Source: Nymphaea colorata
Taxonomy: Eukaryota; Streptophyta; Magnoliopsida; Nymphaeales; Nymphaeaceae
DNA: 64,000 nt
Direction of reading: 5' to 3'
Assembly (NCBI RefSeq): GCF_008831285.2
Contig: NC_045142.1
Coordinates: 23,993,300-24,057,299 of the forward strand
A program made the position numbers and the translations under genes. Under the pieces are notes generated by a model. It saw only the letters and a program-made list of their open reading frames with translations. It had not been told where the DNA came from and did not search any database. How positions within the stretch are numbered: the stretch's first letter is position 1; each line of letters starts with the position of its first letter. Of the stretch, positions 24,953-36,706 are shown piece after piece.

Positions 24953-27900
24953 TCATATTTTTGGGCAGGCGACCGTCTGTGTGACTTGAATATTGCGCAT
25001 CTTTCGGGCCGATGCTTTTGGACAAACTTCTAGACAAGGCTCCTGAAGTATTTTATCTTCTTCTGCTTGGGAAGGAGCAACTCCATATTTGAACTGCCCA
25101 AGAAAGAGAAGAAGAAAAGTTGCTCAGTGTGATTTCTGCCTAACAAATCTCTTGGGGGAACCGAGAAGATGCTGCACAAGAGGATATATTGAGATGTACA
25201 ATGAAAAAGCAGTGTGATGAAGATTCAAGCAGAGTTGTATCTAAAATCCAGAGAACAGAGAAACTCTTTCATATGATTTCCAGCAATAGGTCTCTTGATG
25301 AATGGTATAAAGAACGTATAATTGTAAAAAAGAGAAGTGGATTAGCAAGTCACCTGACAACTGAAGTCGGTGAATTTTGGTTCCATTACCAATGGAACCC
25401 CCATGTAGTCACTTATGAAAGTCTGAAGAAAGGAAAAGTTTTAGGAATGTTCAGATTACTTTATGATAGAATGGTAAGAAACTAAATCTGCCGACTTGGA
25501 AAGTTAACCTACTGACACTAGCGCAAACTTTTCACAGAACATCATAGCTCCATAGACCATACGTCTGCAAATATCCGTGCATACTTAACCAGTAAAGTAA
25601 ATAACCAGTGAACCCTTTTTTATTTAACAAAGAAAACTTCCATGTAAACAGAATCCAAAACACCTTAGATAGTCTCATTTTTTATCAACACAACCGGAGA
25701 CATTTCTTATTATTTAAGTATTGCTAAAAATTACAATATAAGAAAATTAGCATCTGAAGTAAAACCAAGTTCACAACAATTAACAATTGAGAATATAGAC
25801 AATTTTAATATGAATTAATAAAATAAGAGGTGACTGAGAAAGGGAAAGAAAATACCGCTGCAGAAAAAGTAAAAAGATAAGAAATTGTAAAAAGACAAAA
25901 AGTAGAAGAAAATAAATTGAAAATGTCACAATGGCAGTCTACAAGTTCTTGATACTTGAAAATACAACGTTTTGAACTTTTTCAAACTCCCCGCATTGAA
26001 ATTGTAATCATACAGACACGTGCAAAAGCATAATACAGAGCAAACTTGAGCAAATACTATAACCCAGATCACAAAGAGAATCAACAGACCTGTGTTGCCA
26101 GTTTACACGAGTGAATGCAGGTACTAACACATTTGCTCTCTTCTAAGTATCTGCACTTTTCAACCAAAACCTACGTTGCAATAAGGGAGCCAGCATTAAA
26201 GAACAAAGTAAAATCACAACAACTAGATGAGCACTAGGAAATTTTGGTGCCCCTGCAACAAGGGGTTTGACTGGTGGGACGAGCACCTGCAGCTCTAGTG
26301 ATGATTTTTTTTTTTCTCAAGATTAATGCATCAAAAGGACATCAAAAGGCATTTCAGACTGATAGCAAGATGAATAGATCAATTCCACAAATTTGTTTTA
26401 GAATAACTTAAGAAAGACAATGCTTTTCCTCAATTTTATGTGGAGAACCCACAATCTGGGTTCAGAGGCATTGTTACTCGCCCAGGTGTGTAAAACCATG
26501 TGGATCCATCCCTCTAGCAGCCGTGCCCAGGCGTACTCAGGCAACATAAACAGAAATTCAGCATAAAGATTTCAGAATACATGCAAGCCACTGGCAAGAT
26601 GAAGAGACTCCTATTAGCAAGACTTCATCTTGAGTGAGACGTAAAATAGAAAAACAGGGACATATATTTTGGAAAAGAAAATTGAAGCTACCGGAAAATT
26701 CAATGTAGTCAGCACAAAGGAGACTGCCTAGAGGAAATTAGAATATGTTCAAGATCTTACCCCACTGCTGCAAGAAGAACCGTCTGGAAGTTCGATGGAA
26801 TTCACTGTGCAAGGTCCCAGAAGCCATTGACATGTACCTGCTGTCACCCGTGCTACAAAGAAGAAAAAAAGGAGCTCTCAACGGGAAATCAAATGATGAG
26901 CAAGAGAACCATGTAGGCACTAAAGATAAGAATACCAAGCCAAGAAAGCATTACTTTTCTAATAGAAGAAAACTAAAATAAAAAGGAAAAATAAACCATC
27001 AATCTCTGACCCTCATCATAAATGAGAAAAAGGGCCGAAGAGATTGGACCTGACAAATGATAGAATCAATTTTCTCGATGATTGATAACAAGCCACATGA
27101 ATAAATTGTAAACATCTGTAATGCATGCCAGAGAAGGCAAACAATTGAATCAAATTTTTTTTTTCTGTAATCAATAATAAGCCACCTGAATCTATTCCAA
27201 ACATTTGTAGTGCAGCCAGTCCAGTCTGAACAAAAGGACTTGGAAACTTTTAGACAAGTTCAAGCTGGACACAAAATATTATAAACAAGTAAAAAATGCT
27301 ACCAATCATCATAGCAGCCAGCTTCCCTCCTCCTATTGGTGCAATAAGCTGTTTGAATAGATCTAGAATGATGGGAGGAAACAATGACCTAATTATCCGT
27401 ACCTGAACAACATAAGAAGTATGAGATACAATCTCATAAGCTTGTTAAACAGTAATCTCCCAATAAGCTATGCAATTGCTGGAGATAATATGCTAATGGA
27501 ACTAACACCAGCTTCAAATGGATCATACGTGCATATAGTTCTCAGTTGCCAAAGTAATAATAAAACAATAGCAGTTACAAATTCAATAGATTGTCTGCAG
27601 ACTGAACCACATTCCACCCATCAATCTAGCACAATTTTGTTGTTAGTTCAACCTAAACTTTTGTTCTCTTGACTAATCTGACCTTGCCATAACACATAAG
27701 CTGATCAGAATGGGACAGTGTAATATTGGCCCTTGAAAAGGTCATAACTAACAGACCTAATATGAGCACGCTAATCTTAAGCGAACATGCTAAACAGATT
27801 AAATTGTAGGAACATTGTAGGAACAACTTCATTTTGGAGTAAGAAAAAGGAAGAACTGCAGTAAACCCAAGCCCTATGTTGCTTAATAATAACTTAATGA

Positions 27901-29849
27901 AAGCTTCATAGAATCACAGAAACTAAACAGAGGAAAAATGTGAAGCCCCTTTACAGAGTTTTCTCTATCAGAGAAGCTGAACCACTCCATTCAGGAAATA
28001 ATACTTCAAGCTTTTAGCGAAATAATCCGTAACAACTATAGTGTAGTTCTAAGTTCTAACTTCTAACCAATGAAGAACCCAAACAGGATTGTACAATCAT
28101 ATAATTGCCTTCCTTGATATTGGAAGTAACAAACAAGCATACAGCTCCAAATTGTGACACACGGAGTCAAGGTTTGACATTACAAGCCTAAGACAAGCTT
28201 AATACTACTACATGGTGAGGTGATGACTTAGTTCTATGTGATTAACAAAGTACTATTGCATGCATTAACAAAGTACTGTTCCATGCAAATTATTCTTTTC
28301 TGCAGCCAGCTTCGCATGTAAAAAGCCTTCAAAACTAAAGTTCTAAACCTTTCTTTTTTATAGCTACAACAGAAGGAAGTTTACCGATGACTGCTGGATT
28401 GCTGAGTTGGATCCACCCTTTGTCATAAGACGATTGACAACTTCCATCAAGCCATCATAACCGGGCTTCTCTGAATCCCATCCGACCTCCTACAACTCTA
28501 TTTGTGAGACCATGCTAAAACTGGTCAATAAAAAACCAAAGGATATGTGCAAGTAGTTATTTCATCATATGCATCTTCAAATAAATTGGATAAAGCAATT
28601 TGCACCCAAAGATATCAGATAATCCTAATTTTCAATTGATGTTTACCTAAAGCAATCAATCTAATAACAGGTTGATGATTATACAAATATTTGCACAACT
28701 TGGTCACCATTCATCACAAGAGAACGAGAATCCAACAATCACATGATAAACACTCAAACCATGTTGCACATTGTGCCCGTCCAATCCCCACCGCTCAGCA
28801 AATACTGCACTTAAATATCTGCTCAAGCCAGGTTCTATCTGTAGCTAATTAAAACTGGTGTCTCCAAAAAAAAAAAAAACCTTCTAATTCAGCTAACCGC
28901 CTAGGTACTTGGGTCATTGGTACAAGTGGATATACACAGATACTCTAAGTCACATGGCTTACTTGGGAAACTCTAGGGTACCAGTACCTCGGTTATGCAG
29001 GTAGGCAACGGGGACACTTCTGGGTACGTTTTGCTTTTTCAACAGTTTACTTTTTCATGTTTAAGCCAAATTTGCTGTGTTGTTATGTTTCTGAACTGTG
29101 GATGAACTATGAAATGTCATAATTTGAGATATAACAGAGTCTTAGGTTAATTTTGAATTTTCACACTGCCCCATGGGGAAACAAAACACAATTCCTCGTA
29201 TCTCTAACCATGTTGCCGTCCTCGATGCAACATTCACGCCCATGAAACGAACATCCATTATCCATTATCATCTCGCCTCACATTTGGAAACGTTAGAAAT
29301 AATCTGCAAACCACCAGCTTCAGCATGTACGAGAAGATGAACTGTCGCACAAATAGACGCACTATACCATCCCTACCTCACTTAACTGATCGCATGCCAA
29401 GAGATTCCCAATTGCAAAACTACGAAGAAACACATCAATCATGAAACCAAACGGCTGAACCGTAAAATCTGCCTCACCTGAACCATATTATTCCTAAAAG
29501 CGTTCAGGAAAAATTCGTCAAGAACCCCTAACCTGTAATCCTTCTTCGTTTCACCGCCTTTCAGATCGGCCTGCATAGCGATCCGTAAGGAAACTGAAGA
29601 TCTCAACATTTTTTTCAAATCGAATCCATGAAAGAAAAGAAGGATCGCAATTCCCCGAACCGAAACACATATCGAAGATGACATAAAAGAAAAACTCACC
29701 GTTTGAGCAAGGACTCGAGTCGTCTTTCGACGGCAACGACAGCGAAAATTAGGGATAAGGATTGCGTTCTGCGGTCTCGAGACGAGAGGGCGGGGAGGGG
29801 AACAGCAAGGGGAAGGCGGGAAAGAGCAAGGGAGAGAGAGAGCCGCCAT
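24953..29849 (-). CDS. Beta-carotene isomerase D27-family protein, chloroplast-targeted
   Basis: Exons on the minus strand are 29849-29700, 29570-29478, 28489-28385, 27402-27303, 26852-26761, 26170-26090, 25422-25354 and 25093-24953. They total 831 bases, 276 aa, and all phases agree. The first 50 residues are rich in Ser, Pro and Arg with few acids, as in a plastid transit peptide. The D27 signature follows: LGVLDEFFLNAFRNNMVQ, EVGWDSEKPGYDGLMEV, then FPPIILDLFKQLIAPIGGGK, TCQWLLGPC, the cysteine-rich ESKCVSTCIHSCKL, YMGVPLVMEPKFTDFSCQ, and EPCLEVCPKASARK near the end. D27 enzymes are iron-dependent isomerases of carotenoids upstream of strigolactone. The cysteine pattern and the AEEDK...EPCLEVCP tail are closer to a D27-LIKE paralogue than to D27 itself by my recollection, so the exact substrate is uncertain. 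Nothing is missing or frameshifted. A 98-aa plus-strand ORF over 25189-25485 is only the antisense of the seventh exon and its flanks. Confidence 0.93.
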
Positions 29850-29887
29850 TTCGACAAGTGGACGCCAAGAGGATCAGGCGCAAATCG

Positions 29888-29895
29888 TTTAAATA
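29888..29895 (-). promoter_or_regulatory. Probable TATA box of the D27-like gene
   Basis: TATTTAAA on the minus strand lies 39 bases before the ATG at 29849. If it is used, the 5' leader is only about 10-15 bases. An upstream alternative TATA further right cannot be excluded. Confidence 0.4.
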
Positions 29896-31493
29896 GTGTG
29901 GGGAGCTGCTGTTCGTACAATCTGGCGTATCACATTCTAAATAAGATCTGAAATCTCTACCTTCAAATTTGGTCATGATAAACGGTCACCGCTACGAGCG
30001 CTCATCTCCCTTTAAGAACATTTCCAATTCCGCACCAATTTTGGACATAATGTGAAAAAAGAGCTTGTCATGTATAGATATTCGTCAACCTTTAAATTTG
30101 GAAATTTTAGAGAAAACCATCACTAAGTTTTGCTATTTACATAACGGTACTTTTTTAATAAAAATATAGCTAAAAGCTGCATTCTTGAAACAGTTAATCA
30201 AGCGAAGTTAAGGCCCTTAACAAGGGACCATGCGTTTATATATTAAAAAGACCAAAATGGTCATATTGGTTAAATGGAGAGCAAGTTGCCTGTGTTTTTT
30301 AAGAACTGACGTTTGCCCCCACTCATAAACATCTACCTTGTAATCAAATATTTAAAATAGCTTTTAAAATCTAAGTTTTTAACCAGGTTTTCTTAATCAC
30401 TGGTTTTTACAAAATCAAGTTTTTTGAAGATGTCATCCAAGTGAAAATCTTTATATTTGTTGCTACTTAGAAATGGAACCAATTAATGGCAATACGATAT
30501 GATGAGAGGTTGAAACCACCCACTTTTCACTTCATTTTCAGAATTTGGGGCTATTTAGGAACACCCATCAACTAGAGTGCAGTGAAAAATAATTATTAGA
30601 TGCATTTCATTAAACGTTTATATAAAAAAAAGAAGAAGGTCACTATTTTCAAGGGCGGAGGGAAGGAGGGCCCGCCTAAGCTATGGCCCCACCTCAGCCA
30701 ATGATTTTTTTTTTTTACATTGAAAAAAATAATATTTTTTAATTGCGTAAGGTATTTTTTGTATTATAATTCGGTTTGGCCCTACTCGGATCCAGAGGTC
30801 GAACGGCCGGCCCGCCCCTGAAGAAAATCTTGGCTCCGCCCCTGAGTTTATTTCCCTAGATCGGCATGATAAACTATTAAGAAATGGGTTTTCTACAAAG
30901 GTTGTCAAGCGCTTCCTAGCTAATTATATTTTTCACAATCTAAGTTCAATTTCATATCAAAGTTGTTAAAGTATCCATACACATTAAAAAAACCCACATA
31001 AGAATTGATTAGCAAAAGCATATGTGTGGGAGATAAGAGATGCATATACATTTGAGTTTGTAATCCCTTAGCTGCCCATATATTTTTTTTCATTTTGGGA
31101 AGGAAATTCAATATGTCAAATTTAATTTTTATTTTGTAACTTTCGCCACTTCTTAAAGGCCGGTTGTCAAGTCATGTGAAATATATCCCAAAGTCTACTT
31201 TTGCCATTATAAGAGAAAAAGTCTACCATTCAACAAACAGGGCTATTTTGGTCTTTGTAACCCATAATACATTACCCTTCATTAGGTTCCTAGCATATGG
31301 TCTGCTCTCTGGTGAATTATCCAAGAACGTTACTGCCCTTGCATTTTGTTGCTAAATGGTGGACCGGAGATGAAAACATCCCCAAGCCGATGCCTCGTCC
31401 AAAGCATAAACCCTGAACCCTGGTCTTCACTCCTCGTCCCAAATACTAAAGAGAGAGGCTTCACTTCTAGGGAGAGAGAGAGAGAGAAAGATC
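29896..31493. other. Divergent intergenic region between the D27-like and PPR genes
   Basis: No gene was recognised. Both flanking genes are transcribed away from this 1.6-kb stretch, so their promoters lie here. It contains the GC-edged repeat at 30650-30846. Just before the PPR start codon there is a GA-rich tract (ggagagagagagagagaaag) that probably lies in the 5' leader. Confidence 0.5.
30650..30846. mobile_element. Short non-autonomous element with GGGCGGAG-type ends
   Basis: The left edge aagggcggagggaag and the right edge cttggctccgcccctga form an imperfect inverted pair around an AT-rich core that includes ttttttacattgaaaaaaat. A similar core (attttttacattgaaaaa) with 'gtggcgtagcc' and 'gactccgccgctg' edges occurs at 52515-52720. 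This suggests a dispersed non-autonomous DNA element. No transposase is present and no target duplication is clear. Confidence 0.45.
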
Positions 31494-34400
31494 ATGGGGA
31501 GTTTGGGGAGGGCATTGAGCAAGGGCAGCATCCGGTGCCTGACAACGGCTGCGGCGGCCCGAGAATCGGCGGAGGGTTCTCTCTTCCAGCGGCTAACCGC
31601 CCTCGCCGGAACCGACGGCAGCGCCGGTGTCGAGCTAAACAAGTGGCTGGAGGAAGGGAAGTCCGTCAAGAAATGGGAGATCGAGCGGTTCATCAAGAGG
31701 CTGCGTGGTTACAAACGATTCAAACACGCTCTCCAGGCGAGTTCTTTTAGGTCAAACTCGTCGATTCCATACGTCGTTTCCTTCGTTCACATAGACCGAG
31801 GTTTTGTCTTGGATCATTTTATATTGTGTTTTTTTCTCTGCGAACAACGCCCATATTGGTTTAATTTAGAGGATAAGTAGAACATATCTAGCTTCCATTT
31901 TCCATTCGTGGTTAGTTGTTTTCCACACGTTCCCCAAGTAGTTTTTGGTAAGTGTGATCCACATGATACGGATAATGAATGAAACATCTGGAACATAATG
32001 TTAGATTTTACAGGTTTCTTGTTGGTTAAACTAGGTTTAGTTTGTTGGGCGTTGTTCAAATGTTATCCAAATCTTATTTAGGCACGTAAAAGATCACGAA
32101 TCCTATGTAGACATGTCAAAATTTCATTAATATCGTGTAAAGCCCTCGATTGAGTTTGAAAGAACATGCAGTAAATACACTATTGAAAACGACATTTATT
32201 GTAGAAAGAAAGATGAGCAAGAAACAAGCAAGATTTAACTTAGTTCGGTCTGCTCAGACCTACATCCACGACAGAGGCTCCACACCTCCCTCTGTATTTT
32301 TTGATTGTTTTTTTTTTTTTAGGCCAAAGGCAATACACGTGATATATGAGAGCTTCCACCAAAATGCCTAACGAATGAGGAAGGCTCACTCACAAGGCAA
32401 TACAATAAAAGAAACTATAATAGTTTCTAAAACATGTACAAGGAGAGAACGACAATATGCCCAACAGGTGGGAACAAGAAAGGAAATTGGATTCTTCAAC
32501 ATTTATGCATGTTAATAGAGTATCCAGCATGCAGACAACCGGCGCTGTTGTGGAAATCTTTTCGACGTGCAGTCAGTTCGTTCAACATCCGATTGTAGCT
32601 CAAGCTTGAACCAGAGGTAATTAGAAAAGGGAATTGTGAGCTTGTTGTCTGCCAGTGGTCTTGATCACTGCTTGGGGTCAAACGCTTAGTGGTTACATTC
32701 CCTCCCTAATAAAAACTAAAGGCAATAGTCGAAGAAAAGAGAGTTGGACGGATTATGTACTTGAGAAAGCAGAATTTTGCAATCCTGGATTTGAGGCCGA
32801 CCTTTGGGAGGTGGCAAACTAATAAATTCATACTTCAGCGAAAGTATAAATGGACGAATGTCTGAGTTTCGCTTTCCCTAAAGGGATAAATCGTCATTGT
32901 AGCTACCATCTTCCAAACAGCCGTTATCAAGGCAGTTTGACCAAGGTTCCATGAAATGTGTAAATTCGTATCCTGTCCACCTCCTTCCGGACAGAACCCA
33001 AATCAGGCGATCCAAGTGGAACACTATTGATTCTGAGTTCCTAGCTAGCACAAGCTTGTTTTGATTGATCAAACTTGAACGGGAAGTACCGGTGTATCTG
33101 ATGTTGTGCATGATTTGGAGGGGACGAGTATGTGGAAAGGGTTCGAGAAAAATGGCACGATTTAGAAGGTTGACTAAAATAGTGAGAATGTGATCAAGTA
33201 TTCTCAATTGTAAAGGATGATGACATTTATTCACAAGCAGCAGGTAGGACTTGGTGGCAATTATTGGAGAGATATCCTCAAGAGGCTGAAGCCCTTCCCC
33301 CTTTGCCCTGGAGGCAATTACTGGAGGTGGATGCTGTGAACAGGGGAAGGAGTATCTCAGCACTCATGATGACCTATACGATATTGGGTTTTGCCTATGA
33401 AGATGTGAATCTTATGGTTTCTCGGCAGAGAGAATAATGATGTGATTATTCTGTTATTTGCTCCAAGTGACAACTGCACTATTTAGTAGAAGAATGATGG
33501 TTTATATGAACGTCAGTTTATAAACCTTGTGCATGCTGATTATGCGCAATTTGTTGTTAAAATGTTCCCCGTCACGTCTCTTGGGAGCCTTTCTTCACCT
33601 TTGTAGTCTTTCCCAATTTTGGTTTTGGTGTTTCAATGCCACTAAAGCGTCATTTTCATAGTTGAGTAAAATGCAGTCTGTGAGATGAAACTTAAAGATT
33701 GTGTAGGATTATGCCAAATAACTTTCACTTATTGGTTTTAATGTTGAAGAGGAATACTTTGTGATGGAGCATCTTTCCATGGTGTCCTGGGTTTGTCTTG
33801 TTGATTTTTGTGAGACTTTCTTCTTCCTCAAAGAAATTGCTGCACTTGTTTCGTGCTTATCTTGTTTCAACAAAAAACCCAATTCTAATTGACATGCAAA
33901 CCCCTCGTTATGCCTTATTGAATACCTAGCATAAAATGGCTATAACCTTTGGCATGTAATTAGTTATTCAGATAGATAACAAACTAACCATTCTAAATGT
34001 CATTCATCTGCTCATTTATTTTTGTTATCTAGAGGTCTTGCCCCCTTCCTTTTAGCAGCTCTTAGGTTTTTTTGTGTGTGTTTATGCAGCTTTCAGAATG
34101 GATGGATACCAAAGATATGAAGTTGTCTCGTGGAGACTACGCAGTCCGCATAGATCTTCTAGCAAAGACTCAAGGAGTGGACTCAGCAGAAAAGTATTTT
34201 CACAGCCTTCCTAAAGCAAAAAGGAACTGGGCTACCTATGGTGCCCTGCTGAATTGTTACTGTGTGAATAAAATGACAGAAAAAGCAGAATCCCTCTTTG
34301 GGAAGATGAAGGAAGAAAAATTTGCTTGTACCTCCTTAGTATATAACAACATAATGACCCTGTACTTGAAGATAGATCAACCGCAGCGCGTGCCTCCACT

Positions 34401-35322
34401 GGTACAAGAGATGAAAGGGAAAGGTCTGAAGCTCGACATAGTTAGTTATAACCTCTTGATGAACAGTTATGCAGCCATGAATGACGTTGAAGGGGCAGAG
34501 AAGGTTGTTGAAGAAATGAAAGGAGAAGGCAAGGCTGGTGGCTGGTCCACATATAGTAATCTGGCTGCAATTTATGTCAAAGCTGGGTTGTTTGAAAAAG
34601 CAGAATCTACTCTTAAAGAGGTAGAGAAAACAGAAGGCACCAAGAGTCGAGAAGTTTTTCAATTTCTTATGAGCCTGTATGCAGGTACAGGTAATGCTGC
34701 TGAGGTTTATAGAATTTGGGATGCTTTAAAATCTGCATTTCCAAAAAGTACAAACTTAAGCCATCTTGTCATGCTTCAGTCCCTCGTGAGGCTGGGTGAT
34801 ATTTCTGGTGCCAGAGTATTTTTTGATGAGTGGGAATCGAAATGCCTACACTATGATTTTAGGTTGACAAATGTGATGATCTCTGTATACCTCAACCGCA
34901 ACATGATCAACGAAGCAGAGTCAATTTTCGAGGGAGCTAAGAAGAAGGGAGGCATTCCCACTGTCAGAACCATGGAGATATTCATGGACTATCACATGAA
35001 GAACGCTCAGTTTGATTTTGTGCTGAAGTTCCTGGATGAAGCCATCACTAAATCTTATAGTAACAACTGGAAGATGAGCGTAGAGAAGTTTCAGCCACTG
35101 AAAAAATACTTTGAAGAAAATGGCAATGTTGATGGAGCTGAGGAGTTGTATGAGAAATTTAAGAAGACGAACAGTCTTGAGGCTGCAGTCTATGACTCAC
35201 TACTACGCACTTACATTGCTGCTGGAAGGACGGAGCCAACTATGCGACAAAGAATTGAGGCTGACAAGGTCGAGGTGAATCCAGAAATGGAGAAGCTGCT
35301 TGAGAAAGTTTGCCCATTGTAG
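31494..35322 (+). CDS. P-class pentatricopeptide repeat protein, probably mitochondrial
   Basis: Exon 1 is 31494-31736 (81 codons) and exon 2 is 34090-35322, giving 491 aa. The N-terminus (MGSLGRALSKGSIRCLTTAAAAR) is basic and Ser/Thr/Ala-rich, like a mitochondrial presequence. LNKWLEEGKSVKKWEIERFIKRLRGYKRFKHALQ then joins LSEWMD, the usual lead-in of the At1g02370/At4g02820 group. Several PPR units follow, recognisable as WATYGALLNCYCVNKMTEKAESLF, VYNNIMTLYLK, SYNLLMNSYAAMNDVEGAEKV and TYSNLAAIYVKAGLFEKAES. There is no DYW or E tail, so a role in organelle RNA processing or translation is likelier than editing; the RNA target cannot be read from the sequence. The 2.35-kb intron starts CAG|GCGAGT, a GC-AG intron required by the reading frame. 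The intron also holds a 161-aa antisense ORF at 32878-33363 of unknown meaning. Confidence 0.92.
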
Positions 35323-36667
35323 TTTCTGGAAGACGGTGGAATACAAAATTCTGATCCTCAGGTGTTCTGTAACTTGGTCCCTCTGTGGAGAACAGCACCT
35401 GGGAGCTTTGGCTCTGAACTCACTGTGTAGTGATGCAGGAAGCTATGATTCCAAGTGATCGCTCCCACCTTGGTGTCATTCCCTCTCTCCTCTCCCCGCA
35501 TTCTAAATTCTCTTGGAAGTACTTGGCCAACAATTTATTATAGCAGACGCAGTCTTGTCCTATGTTTTTGGGCAGTCGTGATTTCTCTGCTTCCTCCTTT
35601 ATTTTTCCTTTCTGTTCATGGTGGTTTTAGAATTGGACTTGGTTGAGTTATTTGGGCCACTTTCACCAACTTTTTTTTCTGAAACAACCACAGTTATCTT
35701 TATTACCATGTTCCTAATGGCCTTTTGGAAAGTTTGAAATAAATCTTTTTAAGTATGAACGAGTATTTTTAGTAATATTTTTGTAAATTCCTTGGATTCT
35801 CTTGTAAATATTTGAAAATTTTGTTAAACAGGCAGAAGCAGCAGCGGTGATTCCGTTCGTCTGAGCGGTGAGCAGTGCCATGATCTCGTCGCTTAGCAAG
35901 CTGAACACGAAGGGTAGGAGCTTTTATCAGGTTTTTTCAGACCACAGTTACGGTAAATGATTAGGATTCCCAAAACGAAGTAAAGTTGCTTTGAGATTTT
36001 GTTAAGTTAGTGCAGCATGTCAATGAATTAGATTCAGATGGGATATTCGAACGAAGTGTCTCAAAAAATTCAGATATAGAAAAAAAAAATTGCCATCTTT
36101 TCAGACGCTGATCGGATTCAAGTTTGAGAATTGACATCCATCATACCCAACTTTGGTTGTAAATAAATATCTGCAAATAAATATCCGATCCGATTCTGAT
36201 TTAATTTTAAATAAATATTTTATATTTAATATTTAGTCTGGTTAACATGTCAAAATGCGGTTTGAATTCGGATGCATTTAAAAGTTTGATCTGGCCAGGA
36301 TTCAGATTGTGAATTTGAAATTCTGACAGAGTTTTCTTTGCTCTTATTCAAATCTGAACATCTCAAGCAGTAAACGGTACATCTGGTTCGAAATTAAAAT
36401 ATTTAAATTTATTCTAAAAATAAAATGTTGACAACAAAAACGTGTATCGGGCAAAGGCCGACACGCTCGGATGAGGAGTGATATTAGTAACATTGAGGCG
36501 TATCAGTAGGGGCCGTACCATGTGAACCAGAGTACCGGAACATAGAGGTTTGATTCAAAGAAGTTTCTTATGAACGTCCGAAAAGTGTACCGTTCCGAGA
36601 CAGAGATCTCCGAGTCGTACTTTTATAAATATGGGAAATTTCCGGCGCCACACAGGCGAGGCGGGAG
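35323..36667 (+). other. PPR gene 3' flank and family A repeat
   Basis: The first few hundred bases are the likely 3' untranslated region of the PPR gene. From about 36000 to 36420 lies a copy of the degenerate family A repeat ('gatccgattctgattt', 'gtttgaattcggatgca'). No coding region was recognised before the TATA box at 36668. Confidence 0.5.
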
Positions 36668-36675
36668 TATAAAAA
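36668..36675 (+). promoter_or_regulatory. TATA box of the DUF7787-like gene
   Basis: TATAAAAA lies 39 bases before the ATG at 36707, in a GC-rich setting (gcgggagTATAAAAAcggag). It predicts a very short leader of about 10 bases with a GAGAGGGAGAGCGAGAG tract. Confidence 0.6.
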
Positions 36676-36706
36676 CGGAGGGAACCATTGAGAGGGAGAG
36701 CGAGAG

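Noticed and set aside
25189-25485. 98-aa plus-strand ORF that reads like a real protein
   Set aside because: The opposite strand over 25422-25354 encodes the D27-family exon YMGVPLVMEPKFTDFSCQ in phase with its neighbours, so the ORF is an antisense shadow.
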